Positions 16,576 to 25,076 of a stretch of 64,000 bases of DNA are shown here, piece after piece. The position numbers and the translations under genes were made by a program. Under the pieces are notes generated by a model. The model was not told the origin of the DNA. It made no database searches and was given only the letters and a program-made list of their open reading frames with translations. The DNA is from Pseudomonas frederiksbergensis (GTDB taxonomy: Bacteria; Pseudomonadota; Gammaproteobacteria; Pseudomonadales; Pseudomonadaceae), in NCBI RefSeq assembly GCF_003732275.1, contig NZ_MOBM01000012.1:1-64000 (forward strand), read 5' to 3'. Every line of letters starts with the position of its first letter. The first letter of the stretch is position 1.

Positions 16576-17505
16576 ATGCCTAGTTCATCTCAACGTCAGT
16601 CCTTTTTTCGCCTGCTGCTGGTCGGCCTGTTTGCCTGTTTGCTGACACCTTTGGCCAGTGCAGACGAAGCCAAGCGCCTGCGAATTGGTATCACCCTGCA
16701 CCCTTATTACAGTTACGTGGCGAACATCGTCGGCGACAAGGCCGAAGTGGTGCCGCTGATCCCGGCCGGTTTCAACCCCCATGCCTACGAGCCGCGGGCC
16801 GAAGACATCAAACGCATCAGCGCTCTGGACGTGGTCGTGCTCAACGGTGTGGGCCATGACGACTTCGCCGACCGCATGATCGCCGCCAGCGAAACCCCGA
16901 ACATCAAGGTGATCGAAGCCAACGAAAACGTGCCCCTGCTGGCCGCAACCGGTGTTGCTGCCCGCGGTGCCGGCAAGGTGGTCAACCCGCACACATTCCT
17001 GTCGATCAGCGCTTCCATTGCCCAGATCAACAACATCGCCCGGGAACTGGGCAAGCTCGACCCGGCCAATGCCAAAACCTATACACAAAACGCCCGCGCC
17101 TATGGCAAACGCCTGCGGCAGATGCGCGCCGACGCCCTGGCAAAACTCACCCAGGCGCCGAACGCCGAGCTGCGCGTGGCCACGGTGCATGCCGCCTACG
17201 ACTATTTGCTGCGCGAGTTTGGCCTGGAAGTGACTGCCGTGGTCGAGCCGGCCCACGGTATTGAACCGAGCCCTAGCCAGCTGAAAAAGACCATCGATCA
17301 ACTGCGGGAACTGGACGTGAAGGTGATCTTCTCGGAGATGGATTTCCCGTCCACTTACGTCGAGACCATCCAGCGTGAATCCGGGGTGAAGCTGTACCCG
17401 CTGTCACACATTTCCTATGGCGAATACACCGCCGACAAGTACGAAAAAGAAATGACCGGCAACCTCAACACCGTGGTCCGGGCGATTCAGGAGTCCGGCG
17501 CATGA
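16576..17505 (+). CDS. fpvC: Periplasmic metal-binding protein FpvC (ZnuA/TroA fold)
   Basis: A 309-residue cluster A-1 solute-binding protein with a signal peptide ending near ASADEA. Metal-ligand regions are present: HPYYSYVANIVGD, FNPHAYEPRAEDI, VNPHTFLS, and the C-terminal FSEMDFPSTYVE. It looks like a zinc or manganese binding protein, but in the fpv operon it is the FpvC (PA2407) Fe2+ chaperone. The start at 16576 opens the signal peptide; a TTG at 16537 overlapping the fpvK stop is also possible. Confidence 0.82.
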   Translation: MPSSSQRQSFFRLLLVGLFACLLTPLASADEAKRLRIGITLHPYYSYVANIVGDKAEVVPLIPAGFNPHAYEPRAEDIKRISALDVVVLNGVGHDDFADRMIAASETPNIKVIEANENVPLLAATGVAARGAGKVVNPHTFLSISASIAQINNIARELGKLDPANAKTYTQNARAYGKRLRQMRADALAKLTQAPNAELRVATVHAAYDYLLREFGLEVTAVVEPAHGIEPSPSQLKKTIDQLRELDVKVIFSEMDFPSTYVETIQRESGVKLYPLSHISYGEYTADKYEKEMTGNLNTVVRAIQESGA

Positions 17506-18350
17506 CGGCTCAAGAAACCATCAGCCCGACCACCCCCGAGTCCCCTGTGGGAGCGAGCCTGCTCGCGAAAGCGTCCCGTCAGTCAACATCATCGTTAAAT
17601 GACACACCGCATTCGCGAGCAGGCTCACTCCCACAGGTTTCGGGGCCGACCCTGGATTTCGCCGAGGTCAGCCTGACGCTGGGTCGCACGACGATCCTCG
17701 ACAAGGTGACCTTTCAGATTCAGCCCGGCAGCGTGCATGCACTGGTCGGTCCTAACGGTGGCGGCAAGAGTTCGCTGATCAAGACCCTGCTGGGGCAAAT
17801 GCCGCATCAGGGTCGCCTGAGCCTGCAATGGCCAGGTGAACCGGGGACCATCGGCTACGTGCCCCAGGCGCTGGAGTTCGATCGCGGTTTACCGATGACT
17901 GTCGATGACTTCATGGCCGCCATGTGTCAGCGACGCCCGGCATTCCTCGGGTTGAGCAAGCATTATGCAGCGGCGATCGCTGAAGCGCTGGAGCGGGTCG
18001 GCATGCAGGACAAGCGCAAGCGGCGCATGGGCGCCCTCTCCGGCGGTGAGCGTCAGCGTGTTTTGTTGGCCCAGGGATTGATTCCGTCGCCGCAACTGCT
18101 GGTGCTCGACGAACCGATGTCAGCCCTCGATGAGGCCGGCATTCAGGTGTTCGAACGGCTGCTGGGCGACTGGCGCCAGAGCGGCATCACCGTGCTGTGG
18201 ATCGAGCATGATCTGGAAGCGGTCGGGCGTCTGGCGGACCGGGTTACCGGCCTCAATCGCTGGGTGCTGTTCGATGCCACGCCGAAACAGGCACTGACCC
18301 CGGAGCGACTGCTGACCCTGTTCTCGACCCATCCCCGGAGCGCTGCCTGA
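17502..18350 (+). CDS. fpvD: ABC transporter ATPase FpvD with a translated REPIN near its N terminus
   Basis: A 282-residue ABC ATPase. Walker A GPNGGGKSS, Q-loop VPQALEF, signature LSGGERQR, Walker B LLVLDEPMSALDE and the H-loop in WIEHDLE are all intact. Its ATG overlaps the fpvC stop (ATGA). Codons 15-45 are a complete REP pair, so about 30 residues (PVGASLLAKA...HSRAGSLPQ) of repeat-derived sequence sit between the start and the first conserved strand (LDFAEVSLTLG). The insert is exactly 90 bases, so the frame is kept. No alternative start after the insert leaves a full nucleotide-binding domain. It is the partner of FpvE. Confidence 0.87.
   Translation: MTAQETISPTTPESPVGASLLAKASRQSTSSLNDTPHSRAGSLPQVSGPTLDFAEVSLTLGRTTILDKVTFQIQPGSVHALVGPNGGGKSSLIKTLLGQMPHQGRLSLQWPGEPGTIGYVPQALEFDRGLPMTVDDFMAAMCQRRPAFLGLSKHYAAAIAEALERVGMQDKRKRRMGALSGGERQRVLLAQGLIPSPQLLVLDEPMSALDEAGIQVFERLLGDWRQSGITVLWIEHDLEAVGRLADRVTGLNRWVLFDATPKQALTPERLLTLFSTHPRSAA
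17546..17635. repeat. REPIN inside fpvD coding sequence
   Basis: Arms TGTGGGAGCGAG... (17546-17569) and its complement (17612-17635) pair over 24 bp with one mismatch (CTCACTC for CTCGCTC). Total length is 90 bases, a multiple of three, with no in-frame stop. Confidence 0.92.
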
Positions 18351-19249
18351 TGAGCTATGAAGCCTTTCGATTGATGGTCCAGGGATGGGCCTCGTCGGGT
18401 TACCTGCCGGAAGCACTGGCCTATGGTTTTGTGGTCAACGCCCTGCTCGCCGGGCTGTTGATCGGCCCGGTGCTGGGCGGCTTGGGTACGCTGGTGGTGG
18501 TCAAGCGTTTCGCGTTTTTCTCCGAAGCCGTGGGTCACGCGGCACTGACCGGCGTGGCCATAGGCATTCTGCTCGGTGAACCCTACACCGGGCCTTATGG
18601 CAGCCTGTTCGGTTACTGCCTGCTGTTCGGCATTCTGCTCAACTATTTACGCAACCGTACGGGGCTGGCGCCGGATACTTTGATCGGTGTGTTTCTCTCC
18701 GTATCATTGGCGCTGGGTGCGAGCCTGCTGCTGATTCTGGCCGGCAAGATCAACGTACACATTCTGGAAAACGTGCTGTTCGGTTCGGTGCTGACGGTCA
18801 ACGGCAATGACCTGCTGGTGTTGGCCATCGTTGGTTCGCTGGTGATGGCGCTGGCTCTGCCGCTGTACAACCGCATCATGCTCGCCAGTTTCAATCCGCA
18901 ATTGGCGGCGGTACGCGGTGTGGCGGTGAAGACCCTGGATTATCTGTTCGTGATTCTGGTGACCCTGATCACGGTGGCGGCGGTGAAAGTCATCGGCGCG
19001 ATTCTGGTCGGCGCCCTATTGGTAATTCCAGCAGCGGCCGCGCGCTTGCTCAGCCAGTCGCTGAAGGGTTTCTTCTGGTGTTCGGTGCTGATTGCCACGG
19101 TGAGCACGCTGTGCGGAATTCTCGCGCCGATTGTCTTTGACCTGCCTATCCCCTCCGGTGCCGCGATCATTTTGGTGGCCGGTATCGCCTTCGCTCTGGC
19201 CGCCATAGCTCGCGGCATCGTTCCAAGTCTGAAAGGGAACCTCGGATAA
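18350..19249 (+). CDS. fpvE: Metal ABC transporter permease FpvE
   Basis: A 299-residue ZnuB/TroC-family permease with eight or so hydrophobic segments and the family stretch KRFAFFSEAVGHAALTGVA near residue 50. The ATG shares its A with the fpvD stop codon. With FpvC, FpvD and FpvF it is thought to handle Fe2+ released from pyoverdine, carrying it across the inner membrane. The family also includes zinc and manganese permeases; the operon decides the assignment. Confidence 0.85.
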   Translation: MSYEAFRLMVQGWASSGYLPEALAYGFVVNALLAGLLIGPVLGGLGTLVVVKRFAFFSEAVGHAALTGVAIGILLGEPYTGPYGSLFGYCLLFGILLNYLRNRTGLAPDTLIGVFLSVSLALGASLLLILAGKINVHILENVLFGSVLTVNGNDLLVLAIVGSLVMALALPLYNRIMLASFNPQLAAVRGVAVKTLDYLFVILVTLITVAAVKVIGAILVGALLVIPAAAARLLSQSLKGFFWCSVLIATVSTLCGILAPIVFDLPIPSGAAIILVAGIAFALAAIARGIVPSLKGNLG

Positions 19250-20221
19250 ATGTCTTTTTCTCTGCGTCAATTGACCCTGGCGGTGACCGTGTGTGTGCCA
19301 GCCTCCTTCAACGCATTCGCCACCGACACCTTCGAACCGATGCGTCTGATGGCCAATCACGGTGTGGGTAACACCGCGCTCTTCGCCTCGACTTCCACTC
19401 AAAAAGTGCTGGTCCTGGCGGCGTTGCCTGTGACCTACGGTCTGGGTGCCCTGCTGCTGGAGGGTACCGATGTCAGCCTTGAGCGCGCCGCACCGGCCAA
19501 CCTGCCAGGCAGTCGGCAGACCGCTTACTTCACCGGCCGTGGTGCTCCGGCGCTAAGTAAGCTGGCGATCGACGCCGATGCGGTCATCGGCCTGCGCTCA
19601 CTGTGGCCGGACGATCCGCTGTACCCGAACGCCCGTCGCAGCAATATCCGCATCATTGAAATCGACGCCGCCCGCCCGGTGGACGGCGCACTGCCCGGCA
19701 TCGCCGTGAAGCCTGGCAGCAAGGTTGACGGTTTGAACAGTCAGCCTTGGTTGGCCAGTAATAACATGGGGCGCATGGCGGATGTGATGGCGGCAGACCT
19801 GATGCGCTTGGCCCCAGCGGCGAAACCGAAGATCGACGCCAACCTGGCAGCGCTCAAACAGCGCCTGCTCAAGCTCAGCGCCGACAGCGAGTCACGGTTG
19901 GCGAATGCCGACAATCTGAGCGTGATGAGCCTGAGCGATCATTTCAGCTACCTGATCGGCGGCCTCAACCTGGAGCTGATTGGCCTTGATGCACGACCGG
20001 ATGCCGAATGGACACCGCAGGCGCTCAAACAACTGGGTGCGACGCTCAAGGGCAATGATGTGGCGGTGGTGTTGCATCATCGCCAGCCGTCGGACCCGGT
20101 GAAAGCGGTGATTGCCGAGGCTGGCAGCCGGCTGGTGGTGTTGAGTGTCGATGCGGCGGATCCGGTGGCCGAACTGGAAGGGAATGTGGATTTGGTGATC
20201 AAGGGGTTGAGCGGGGTGTAA
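19250..20221 (+). CDS. fpvF: Periplasmic binding protein FpvF
   Basis: A 323-residue periplasmic solute-binding protein with a signal peptide cut near FNAFA. It begins directly after the fpvE stop. The mature part is a second cluster A-1-like binding protein but lacks the full set of His ligands seen in FpvC. P. aeruginosa FpvF (PA2410) binds ferri-pyoverdine and interacts with FpvC. This is the last gene of the operon; a REPIN and a bidirectional terminator follow. Confidence 0.8.
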   Translation: MSFSLRQLTLAVTVCVPASFNAFATDTFEPMRLMANHGVGNTALFASTSTQKVLVLAALPVTYGLGALLLEGTDVSLERAAPANLPGSRQTAYFTGRGAPALSKLAIDADAVIGLRSLWPDDPLYPNARRSNIRIIEIDAARPVDGALPGIAVKPGSKVDGLNSQPWLASNNMGRMADVMAADLMRLAPAAKPKIDANLAALKQRLLKLSADSESRLANADNLSVMSLSDHFSYLIGGLNLELIGLDARPDAEWTPQALKQLGATLKGNDVAVVLHHRQPSDPVKAVIAEAGSRLVVLSVDAADPVAELEGNVDLVIKGLSGV

Positions 20222-20246
20222 CGTCAGTTAGACCGCGTTATCGTTC

Positions 20247-20339
20247 ATCGCGAGCAGGCTCGCTCCCACAGTGGATTTGTGCCGATCACAGACTCTGTGA
20301 TCGCCACCGATCAAATGTGGGAGCGAGCCTGCTCGCGAT
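20247..20339. repeat. REPIN with extra central hairpin
   Basis: 24-bp arms (20247-20270 and 20316-20339) are perfect complements. The middle carries its own perfect 8-bp stem GATCACAG-act-CTGTGATC (20284-20302). Confidence 0.9.
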
Positions 20340-20376
20340 GGCGGCCTGACACGCGACACAAATTCCAAACAAAAAA

Positions 20377-20408
20377 AAGCCCGCTGACCTTACCGGTTCA
20401 GCGGGCTT
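20377..20408. terminator. Bidirectional intrinsic terminator between fpvF and the MbtH-like gene
   Basis: An 11-bp stem AAGCCCGCTGA / TCAGCGGGCTT with a 10-base loop has an A-run on its left and a TTCTTTTT run on its right. It can end both the fpv transcript (rightward) and the MbtH-like transcript (leftward). Confidence 0.85.
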
Positions 20409-20424
20409 CTTTTTGGGCGGTGAC

Positions 20425-20652
20425 TCAGTGAGCCACAGCCGCCTGTTCTTCCATTTTCTGGCGCAAGCTCAGTGGACGCATGTCGGTCCAGACCTCCTCA
20501 ATGTAAGCCAGGCATTCCTTTTTCAGGCCACTCTTGCCCACGGTGCGCCAGCCTTGTGGCACGGCTTTGTAGTCGGGCCAGATCGAGTATTGCTCTTCGT
20601 GGTTGACCACGACCTGAAAGAGGATGTCCTCGCGGTCGAATACTGACGTCAT
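20425..20652 (-). CDS. MbtH-like protein of pyoverdine synthesis
   Basis: A 75-residue MbtH-family protein with the hallmark [10 protein letters not shown] and [12 protein letters not shown] and the C-terminal VWTDMRP. Such proteins bind and stabilise NRPS adenylation domains. Here the likely partners are PvdL and the other pyoverdine synthetases outside this window (P. aeruginosa counterpart PA2412). GGAGAGA precedes the ATG at 20652. Its own PvdS box lies 61 bases upstream, overlapping the end of pvdH. Confidence 0.93.
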   Translation of the reverse strand: MTSVFDREDILFQVVVNHEEQYSIWPDYKAVPQGWRTVGKSGLKKECLAYIEEVWTDMRPLSLRQKMEEQAAVAH

Positions 20653-20712
20653 GCTGTCTCTCCATCGCTGTAGGGTGGGCTGCACGCCGTGCGCAGCCGT
20701 TATGTAGAAGGA

Positions 20713-20736
20713 ACGTTCAAGGCACCAGAAAATTTA
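20713..20736 (-). promoter_or_regulatory. PvdS (iron-starvation) box of the MbtH-like gene
   Basis: Leftward, TAAAT (20732-20736) and CGT (20713-20715) are separated by exactly 16 bases, the PvdS consensus. The TAA of TAAAT is also the stop codon of pvdH. Confidence 0.85.
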
Positions 20737-22146
20737 GAGGCTGGCGGTGGCGGCGGCCATGGCCCTGCCGAAAATGTCGGCCACCCGATCGATTTCTGTG
20801 GCAGTGATCACCAGCGGCGGCAGGAAACGCACAACACCGCCGTGACGCCCGCCCAGCTCAAGGATCAACCCGCGCTTGAGGCATTCACGCTGTACCAGCG
20901 GCGCCAGACGACCGAATATCGGTGGATGGCCCTGAGCATCCGGCATGCCGGTCGGGTCGACCAGCTCGACGCCCAGCATCAAGCCACGTCCGCGAATATC
21001 GCCCAGTTGCGGGAACTCTCGTTGCAGGATGTGCAGGTGTTCACTCAAGCGTTCGCCCATGGCGGCGGCGTGCTCGCACACCTTGTGCTCAGTCAGGTAG
21101 CGCATCACCGCAGAGCCTGCGGCCATCGCCATCTGATTACCACGGAAGGTCCCGGCATGGGCGCCAGGCAGCCAGGTGTCGAGCCAGTCGCGATAGACCA
21201 CCACCGCCAGCGGCAGGCTGCCGCCGATGGCTTTGGACAGCACCACCACGTCTGGAATGATCCCGGCGTGCTCGAAGGCGAACATCTTGCCGGTGCGGGC
21301 AAAACCGCTCTGGATTTCATCGACGATCAGCGCTACGCCGGCCTTCTCGGTGATGCGTCGCAAGCCGCGCAACCAGTCGAGATCAGCCGGAATCACCCCG
21401 CCCTCACCCTGCACCGCTTCGACGATCACCGCAGCGGGCAATTGCACGCCGGCCTCTGGATCATTCAGCAGGTTTTCCAGGTAATTCAGGTTCACCTGCA
21501 CCCCCTGCGCGCCGCCGAGCCCGAACGGGCAACGATAATCGTAGGGATACGGCATGAACTGCACGCCACTGCTGAGCAACGCGCCCAACGGCTTTTTCGG
21601 CCCCAAACTGCCCATCAGGCTAAGCGCGCCCTGGCTCATGCCGTGGTAACCGCCCTGGAACGACAACACCGTGCTGCGCCCGGTGGCGGTGCGCACCAGT
21701 TTGAGCGCGGCTTCCACCGCATCGGTGCCGGTGGGGCCGCAGAACTGAATTTTGGCTTCAGCGGCCAATGCCGGCGGCAACAGACCGAACAGGTCCTGAA
21801 CAAACTGATCCTTGACCGGCGTGGTCAGGTCGAGTGTGTGCAGCGGCAGTTCATCGGTCAGCACTTGCTGGATCGCCTCGATCACCACCGGATGGTTGTG
21901 CCCCAGGGCCAGAGTCCCCGCACCGGCCAGGCAATCGATGAAACTGCGGCCTTCGACATCTTCGACATAAATGCCCTTGGCGCGCTTGAGTGCCAGGGGA
22001 ATGCGTCGCGGGTAGCTGCGAGCATTCGATTCCTGCAGGCGTTGGCGGGCCAGCAATGGCGATTCGTTGAACTGATAAAGCGTCTCGGCAGGCGTCGAGA
22101 TGATCCGGGCCGGCTGATCTTCGATAAGGCTGGTAGCGACTGACAT
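20734..22146 (-). CDS. pvdH: L-2,4-diaminobutyrate:2-oxoglutarate aminotransferase
   Basis: A 470-residue class III PLP aminotransferase. Visible features are FIDCLAGAGTLALGHNHP, GPTGTDAVEAALKL, the PLP Asp in LIVDEIQSGFARTG, and the Schiff-base Lys in VVLSKAIGGSLPLA. It makes the 2,4-diaminobutyrate incorporated by PvdL. I take the ATG at 22146 as start; an in-frame TTG lies at 22182. A perfect PvdS box is about 100 bases upstream. P. aeruginosa PvdH (PA2413) also neighbours an MbtH-like gene and the fpv genes. Confidence 0.92.
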   Translation of the reverse strand: MSVATSLIEDQPARIISTPAETLYQFNESPLLARQRLQESNARSYPRRIPLALKRAKGIYVEDVEGRSFIDCLAGAGTLALGHNHPVVIEAIQQVLTDELPLHTLDLTTPVKDQFVQDLFGLLPPALAAEAKIQFCGPTGTDAVEAALKLVRTATGRSTVLSFQGGYHGMSQGALSLMGSLGPKKPLGALLSSGVQFMPYPYDYRCPFGLGGAQGVQVNLNYLENLLNDPEAGVQLPAAVIVEAVQGEGGVIPADLDWLRGLRRITEKAGVALIVDEIQSGFARTGKMFAFEHAGIIPDVVVLSKAIGGSLPLAVVVYRDWLDTWLPGAHAGTFRGNQMAMAAGSAVMRYLTEHKVCEHAAAMGERLSEHLHILQREFPQLGDIRGRGLMLGVELVDPTGMPDAQGHPPIFGRLAPLVQRECLKRGLILELGGRHGGVVRFLPPLVITATEIDRVADIFGRAMAAATASL

Positions 22147-22248
22147 CTCTCGATCCCTCAATACGCTGTTGATAGTGACCAAAACTGCACACCGGGCAGG
22201 TGCGCGTTCCGGTCACGGGGCGCACTTGCAGGTTTTCCTGTTCTGGAA

Positions 22249-22272
22249 ACGCATCAGGACCTCAAGGATTTA
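22249..22272 (-). promoter_or_regulatory. PvdS box of pvdH
   Basis: Leftward, TAAAT (22268-22272), 16 bases, CGT (22249-22251): an exact iron-starvation box. It continues CTAAATCCT, as in other fluorescent pseudomonads. Confidence 0.87.
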
Positions 22273-22289
22273 GACCCTCGATCAGCTTT

Positions 22290-22775
22290 CTATGAAGGTG
22301 GCGACAGTGTCTTATGCATGGGAATGGCGTGGAGTCCCGCCACGATGAAGGTTTCGGCGCAAGCCCGGTAACCCAGACGGTGGTAAAACGCCTCGCCGGT
22401 ACGGGTGCTGTTGAGCCGCGCCTGAGGCAACCCCTGAGCGATCAACCACATCTCGAGGTCCTGCACCAGCGCTTGTCCGGCGCCTCGCCGAAACCATTCC
22501 GGTTGCACATAACAAAACGCGACCTTGCCGCTGATCGCCGCCATGGCAACGCCGATCGGCTTGTCCTGCAGCAGGGCGATGTTCAGGTACAACCGCGGGT
22601 CGACCAGCCAGGGCTGCACGTGTTCGATGGTTTTGTTGTGAGTCCAGGTGGCGACAGTTCGCGGATCGTTGCGGTGGTCGAGCGCGCAGCCGACGCGAAT
22701 GGAGCGCTCGACGATCCGGCTGATGATCCCGGCGTCGGCAGGTGTTGCCTTGCAGATGTGTATCGATGCATCCAT
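22290..22775 (-). CDS. GNAT-family N-acetyltransferase
   Basis: A 161-residue GNAT protein. The acetyl-CoA-binding segment is PEWFRRGAGQALVQDLEMWL around residue 100, followed by LNSTRTGEAFYHRLGYRACAETF. The target is unknown. It lies upstream of the pvdH promoter on the same strand. It has no PvdS box of its own that I can see, so a tie to pyoverdine is not supported. Confidence 0.82.
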   Translation of the reverse strand: MDASIHICKATPADAGIISRIVERSIRVGCALDHRNDPRTVATWTHNKTIEHVQPWLVDPRLYLNIALLQDKPIGVAMAAISGKVAFCYVQPEWFRRGAGQALVQDLEMWLIAQGLPQARLNSTRTGEAFYHRLGYRACAETFIVAGLHAIPMHKTLSPPS

Positions 22776-22930
22776 GGCGCTGTTACCTCAATCCATTGAG
22801 TCAAAGCTGCCGGGGACGATAACGCTGTGGGAGGCTGGGTGGCTAATGGAGAGACGTTACATTTGGTGTGCAACACAGAACAAATGTGGGAGCAACTGTC
22901 TTGGTTTATCTGGGAAACCGAGTCGCCACT

Positions 22931-23022
22931 ATCGCGAGCAGGCTCGCTCCCACAGTGGTTTTGTGTTGATCACAGAACCTGTGGCTACCCCGACCAAATG
23001 TGGGAGCGAGCCTGCTCGCGAT
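22931..23022. repeat. REPIN, GTGGGAGCGAGC family, with nearby remnant
   Basis: 24-bp arms at 22931-22954 and 22999-23022. A solitary fragment, ATGTGGGAGCAACTG, lies just before it (about 22884-22898) and looks like a decayed arm. Together they fill most of the gap between the GNAT and sensor-kinase genes. Confidence 0.87.
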
Positions 23023-23073
23023 TGCGGCAACACATTCCACAATGATGTGACTAACAGCCCGCGCCAAAAACCA

Positions 23074-24399
23074 TCACACCGGTTGCAAAGGCATCGTCAA
23101 CTCAACCCGCAAACCATCCGGGCGGCTGTCGAAATGCAGAGTGCAGCCGCAGCGCTGGACGATGGCCTGGACAATCGCCAGTCCAAGGCCGCAACCGGTG
23201 CTCTGGCCGTTGCGCCAGAAGCGTTGGGTCAGGTGTTGCAGGTCGTCTTCGGCAATCCCCGGGCCGTGGTCGCGGACCAAAAAACGCACGCGATTGTCGG
23301 TGGTTTCCAGGCTCAGCTCCACTGCCCCATCGCCCAGGGTATGGCGCAGGGCGTTGTCGAGCAAATTGCGCAACGCAGCAATCGACAGCACCGCGGGCAT
23401 TTGCAGCGGCGCATCGGAGGATTTGGCCGGCATCTGAAACTTGATCCGCTGACGATCACCACTGGCTGCATCCTGAATCGCCAGTTTCGCCACCTGCTCG
23501 GCGCTGCATTGCACGCCATCATCGAACGACAGACTGCCCTCGACGCGCGCCAGCAGCAGCAATTGTTCAAGCGTGCGGTGCAGCCGGTCGGCGCCCTCTT
23601 CAGCCCGCGCCAAGGACTGATCCCGGGCACTGCCTTCGGTCATGCGCGCCACTTGCAGGTGGGTTTTGATGGCGGTCAGCGGGCTGCGCAACTCGTGCGC
23701 GGCATCACCAGTCAGGCGCCGTTCGCGCTCGATGGTCTTGCCGATGCGCAGGAACAACTGATTCTGGGTTTCCAGCAGCGGTTGCAGCTCGCTGGGCAAT
23801 GGCTGGATTTGCAACGGTTCCAGAGAATCGGCACTGCGCCGCATCAACGCATCGCGCATACGATTGAGCGGTGCCAGCCCCTGACCGATGCCGAGCCACA
23901 ACAGGCACAGGCAACCCAGCAGCGCCACGCCGACCGGCACCGAGGCCGCCAGCAGAATGGACATGTTCAGTGCTTCGCGCTCGATCTGGCGGTCGGCAGT
24001 GGTAATGCGCACATCACCGCGCGCCAGGGTGAAGCTGCGCCACGGTGCGCCGTCGATCATTTGATCGTGAAAGCCCATTTTCTCGGCTTCCAGCGTTTGT
24101 TCGGGATGACTATGACTGCGGGCCAGGATTTCACCGCGCAACGAGCTGACCTGGCAGGCCATGCCGCCAGGAATACTTAGCTGCTCTGCACTGAAATGAG
24201 TGCCTTCGCCCTTGCTCGGCAACGCCGGCAGTTGCTCCAGCAGCCCGGCCACCATCCGCGCCGATGCCACCAGCCGCTGGTCGAGGGAAAACATCATCTG
24301 GTTGCGCAGATCACTGAGCATCCAGGCGGCGGCCAGGGCCCAGATCAGCGCAAACGCGGCGCCGAGGGTCAGGCTCAGCCGCAAACGCAGGCTCATCAC
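23074..24399 (-). CDS. dsbS: Sensor histidine kinase, DsbS-like
   Basis: A 441-residue membrane kinase: two N-terminal helices (about residues 8-28 and 150-172) enclosing a periplasmic sensor region, a HAMP-like linker, H-box GDAAHELRSPLTAIKTHL near 250, N-box ALRNLLDNALRHT, and G boxes VRDHGPGIAEDDL and GCGLGLAI. Its start overlaps the end of the response-regulator gene (ATGA-type). The pair beside dsbD-tlpA-dsbG matches the P. aeruginosa PA2479-PA2480 (DsbRS) locus, reported as copper-responsive. Naming is by context; QseC-like is the broader family. Confidence 0.78.
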   Translation of the reverse strand: MMSLRLRLSLTLGAAFALIWALAAAWMLSDLRNQMMFSLDQRLVASARMVAGLLEQLPALPSKGEGTHFSAEQLSIPGGMACQVSSLRGEILARSHSHPEQTLEAEKMGFHDQMIDGAPWRSFTLARGDVRITTADRQIEREALNMSILLAASVPVGVALLGCLCLLWLGIGQGLAPLNRMRDALMRRSADSLEPLQIQPLPSELQPLLETQNQLFLRIGKTIERERRLTGDAAHELRSPLTAIKTHLQVARMTEGSARDQSLARAEEGADRLHRTLEQLLLLARVEGSLSFDDGVQCSAEQVAKLAIQDAASGDRQRIKFQMPAKSSDAPLQMPAVLSIAALRNLLDNALRHTLGDGAVELSLETTDNRVRFLVRDHGPGIAEDDLQHLTQRFWRNGQSTGCGLGLAIVQAIVQRCGCTLHFDSRPDGLRVELTMPLQPV

Positions 24400-25076
24400 T
24401 TCGATTGTTCTCCGCCATCGGCCGGCCCCAGGCGATAGCCCAGGCCGCGCACGGTTTCGACGATGCCGTTGCCGAGTTTACGCCGCAGGTGATGGATATG
24501 GACGTTAAGGGCGTTGCTTTCCAGTTCGTCGTTAAAACCGTAGACGCTGTCCTTCAGTTGCTCGGTGGACAGCACCCGGCCACGGTTATGTAGCAAGGCT
24601 TGCAACAGCGATTGCTCGCGGCGCGACAAATCCACCGATTGGCCGCCGAGCAGGGTTTCGCGGCTGCTCGGGTCGTAGGTCAAACGACCGTGCTCGATCA
24701 GATTGACGCTGCGCCCCGCCACTCGTCGCAACAAGGTGTGCAGGCGCGCGGCAAGTTCGCGCAGGTCGAACGGTTTGAGCAAGTAGTCGTCGGCACCGGC
24801 TTGCAGGCCGTCGACCCGATCGGTGACCGAATCCCGCGCGGTGAGGATCAGCACCGGGATTTCCAGGCCTTGGTGACGCAATTGCTGCAACAGCTTCAGA
24901 CCGTCTTCATCGGGCAGGCCCAGGTCCAGCACCATCACGTCAAATTCGGCGACCTTGAGCATCGCCCGAGCCTTAGAGGCGGTGGCGACGTGCTCGACGG
25001 TCAGGCCTTGAGCGGTCAACCCGGCAACGATGCCGCTAGCGATCAACTCATCGTCTTCACAAACCAGTACGTGCAT
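24396..25076 (-). CDS. dsbR: OmpR-family response regulator, DsbR-like
   Basis: A 226-residue regulator with a receiver domain (acidic pair in VCEDDEL, phospho-Asp in VMVLDLGLPDEDG near 51, Lys in LLKPFDL near 102) and a winged-helix OmpR output domain (LSRREQSLLQALLHNRG, then SNALNVHIHHLRRKLG). I choose the Met at 25076 (MHVLVCEDDE) over the longer frame to 25130. It likely controls the dsbD-tlpA-dsbG genes, now about 1.2 kb away across the hemopexin-like gene. Confidence 0.82.
   Translation of the reverse strand: MHVLVCEDDELIASGIVAGLTAQGLTVEHVATASKARAMLKVAEFDVMVLDLGLPDEDGLKLLQQLRHQGLEIPVLILTARDSVTDRVDGLQAGADDYLLKPFDLRELAARLHTLLRRVAGRSVNLIEHGRLTYDPSSRETLLGGQSVDLSRREQSLLQALLHNRGRVLSTEQLKDSVYGFNDELESNALNVHIHHLRRKLGNGIVETVRGLGYRLGPADGGEQSK

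Noticed and set aside
16576-20221. fpvC-fpvF as a zinc uptake (znuABC) system
   Set aside because: The permease and binding protein families fit, but the genes are fused into one operon with PepSY reductase and FpvH-K genes beside pyoverdine genes, which is the fpv arrangement.
20689-22143. Long open frame opposite pvdH, and similar ones opposite the sensor kinase (22648-24180) and dsbD (26277-27668)
   Set aside because: Same reason: the real genes are clear and the frames have no recognisable product.
22931-23022. REP pairs as a CRISPR array
   Set aside because: The arms are inverted, not direct repeats; each occurs as an isolated pair, and there are no cas genes.
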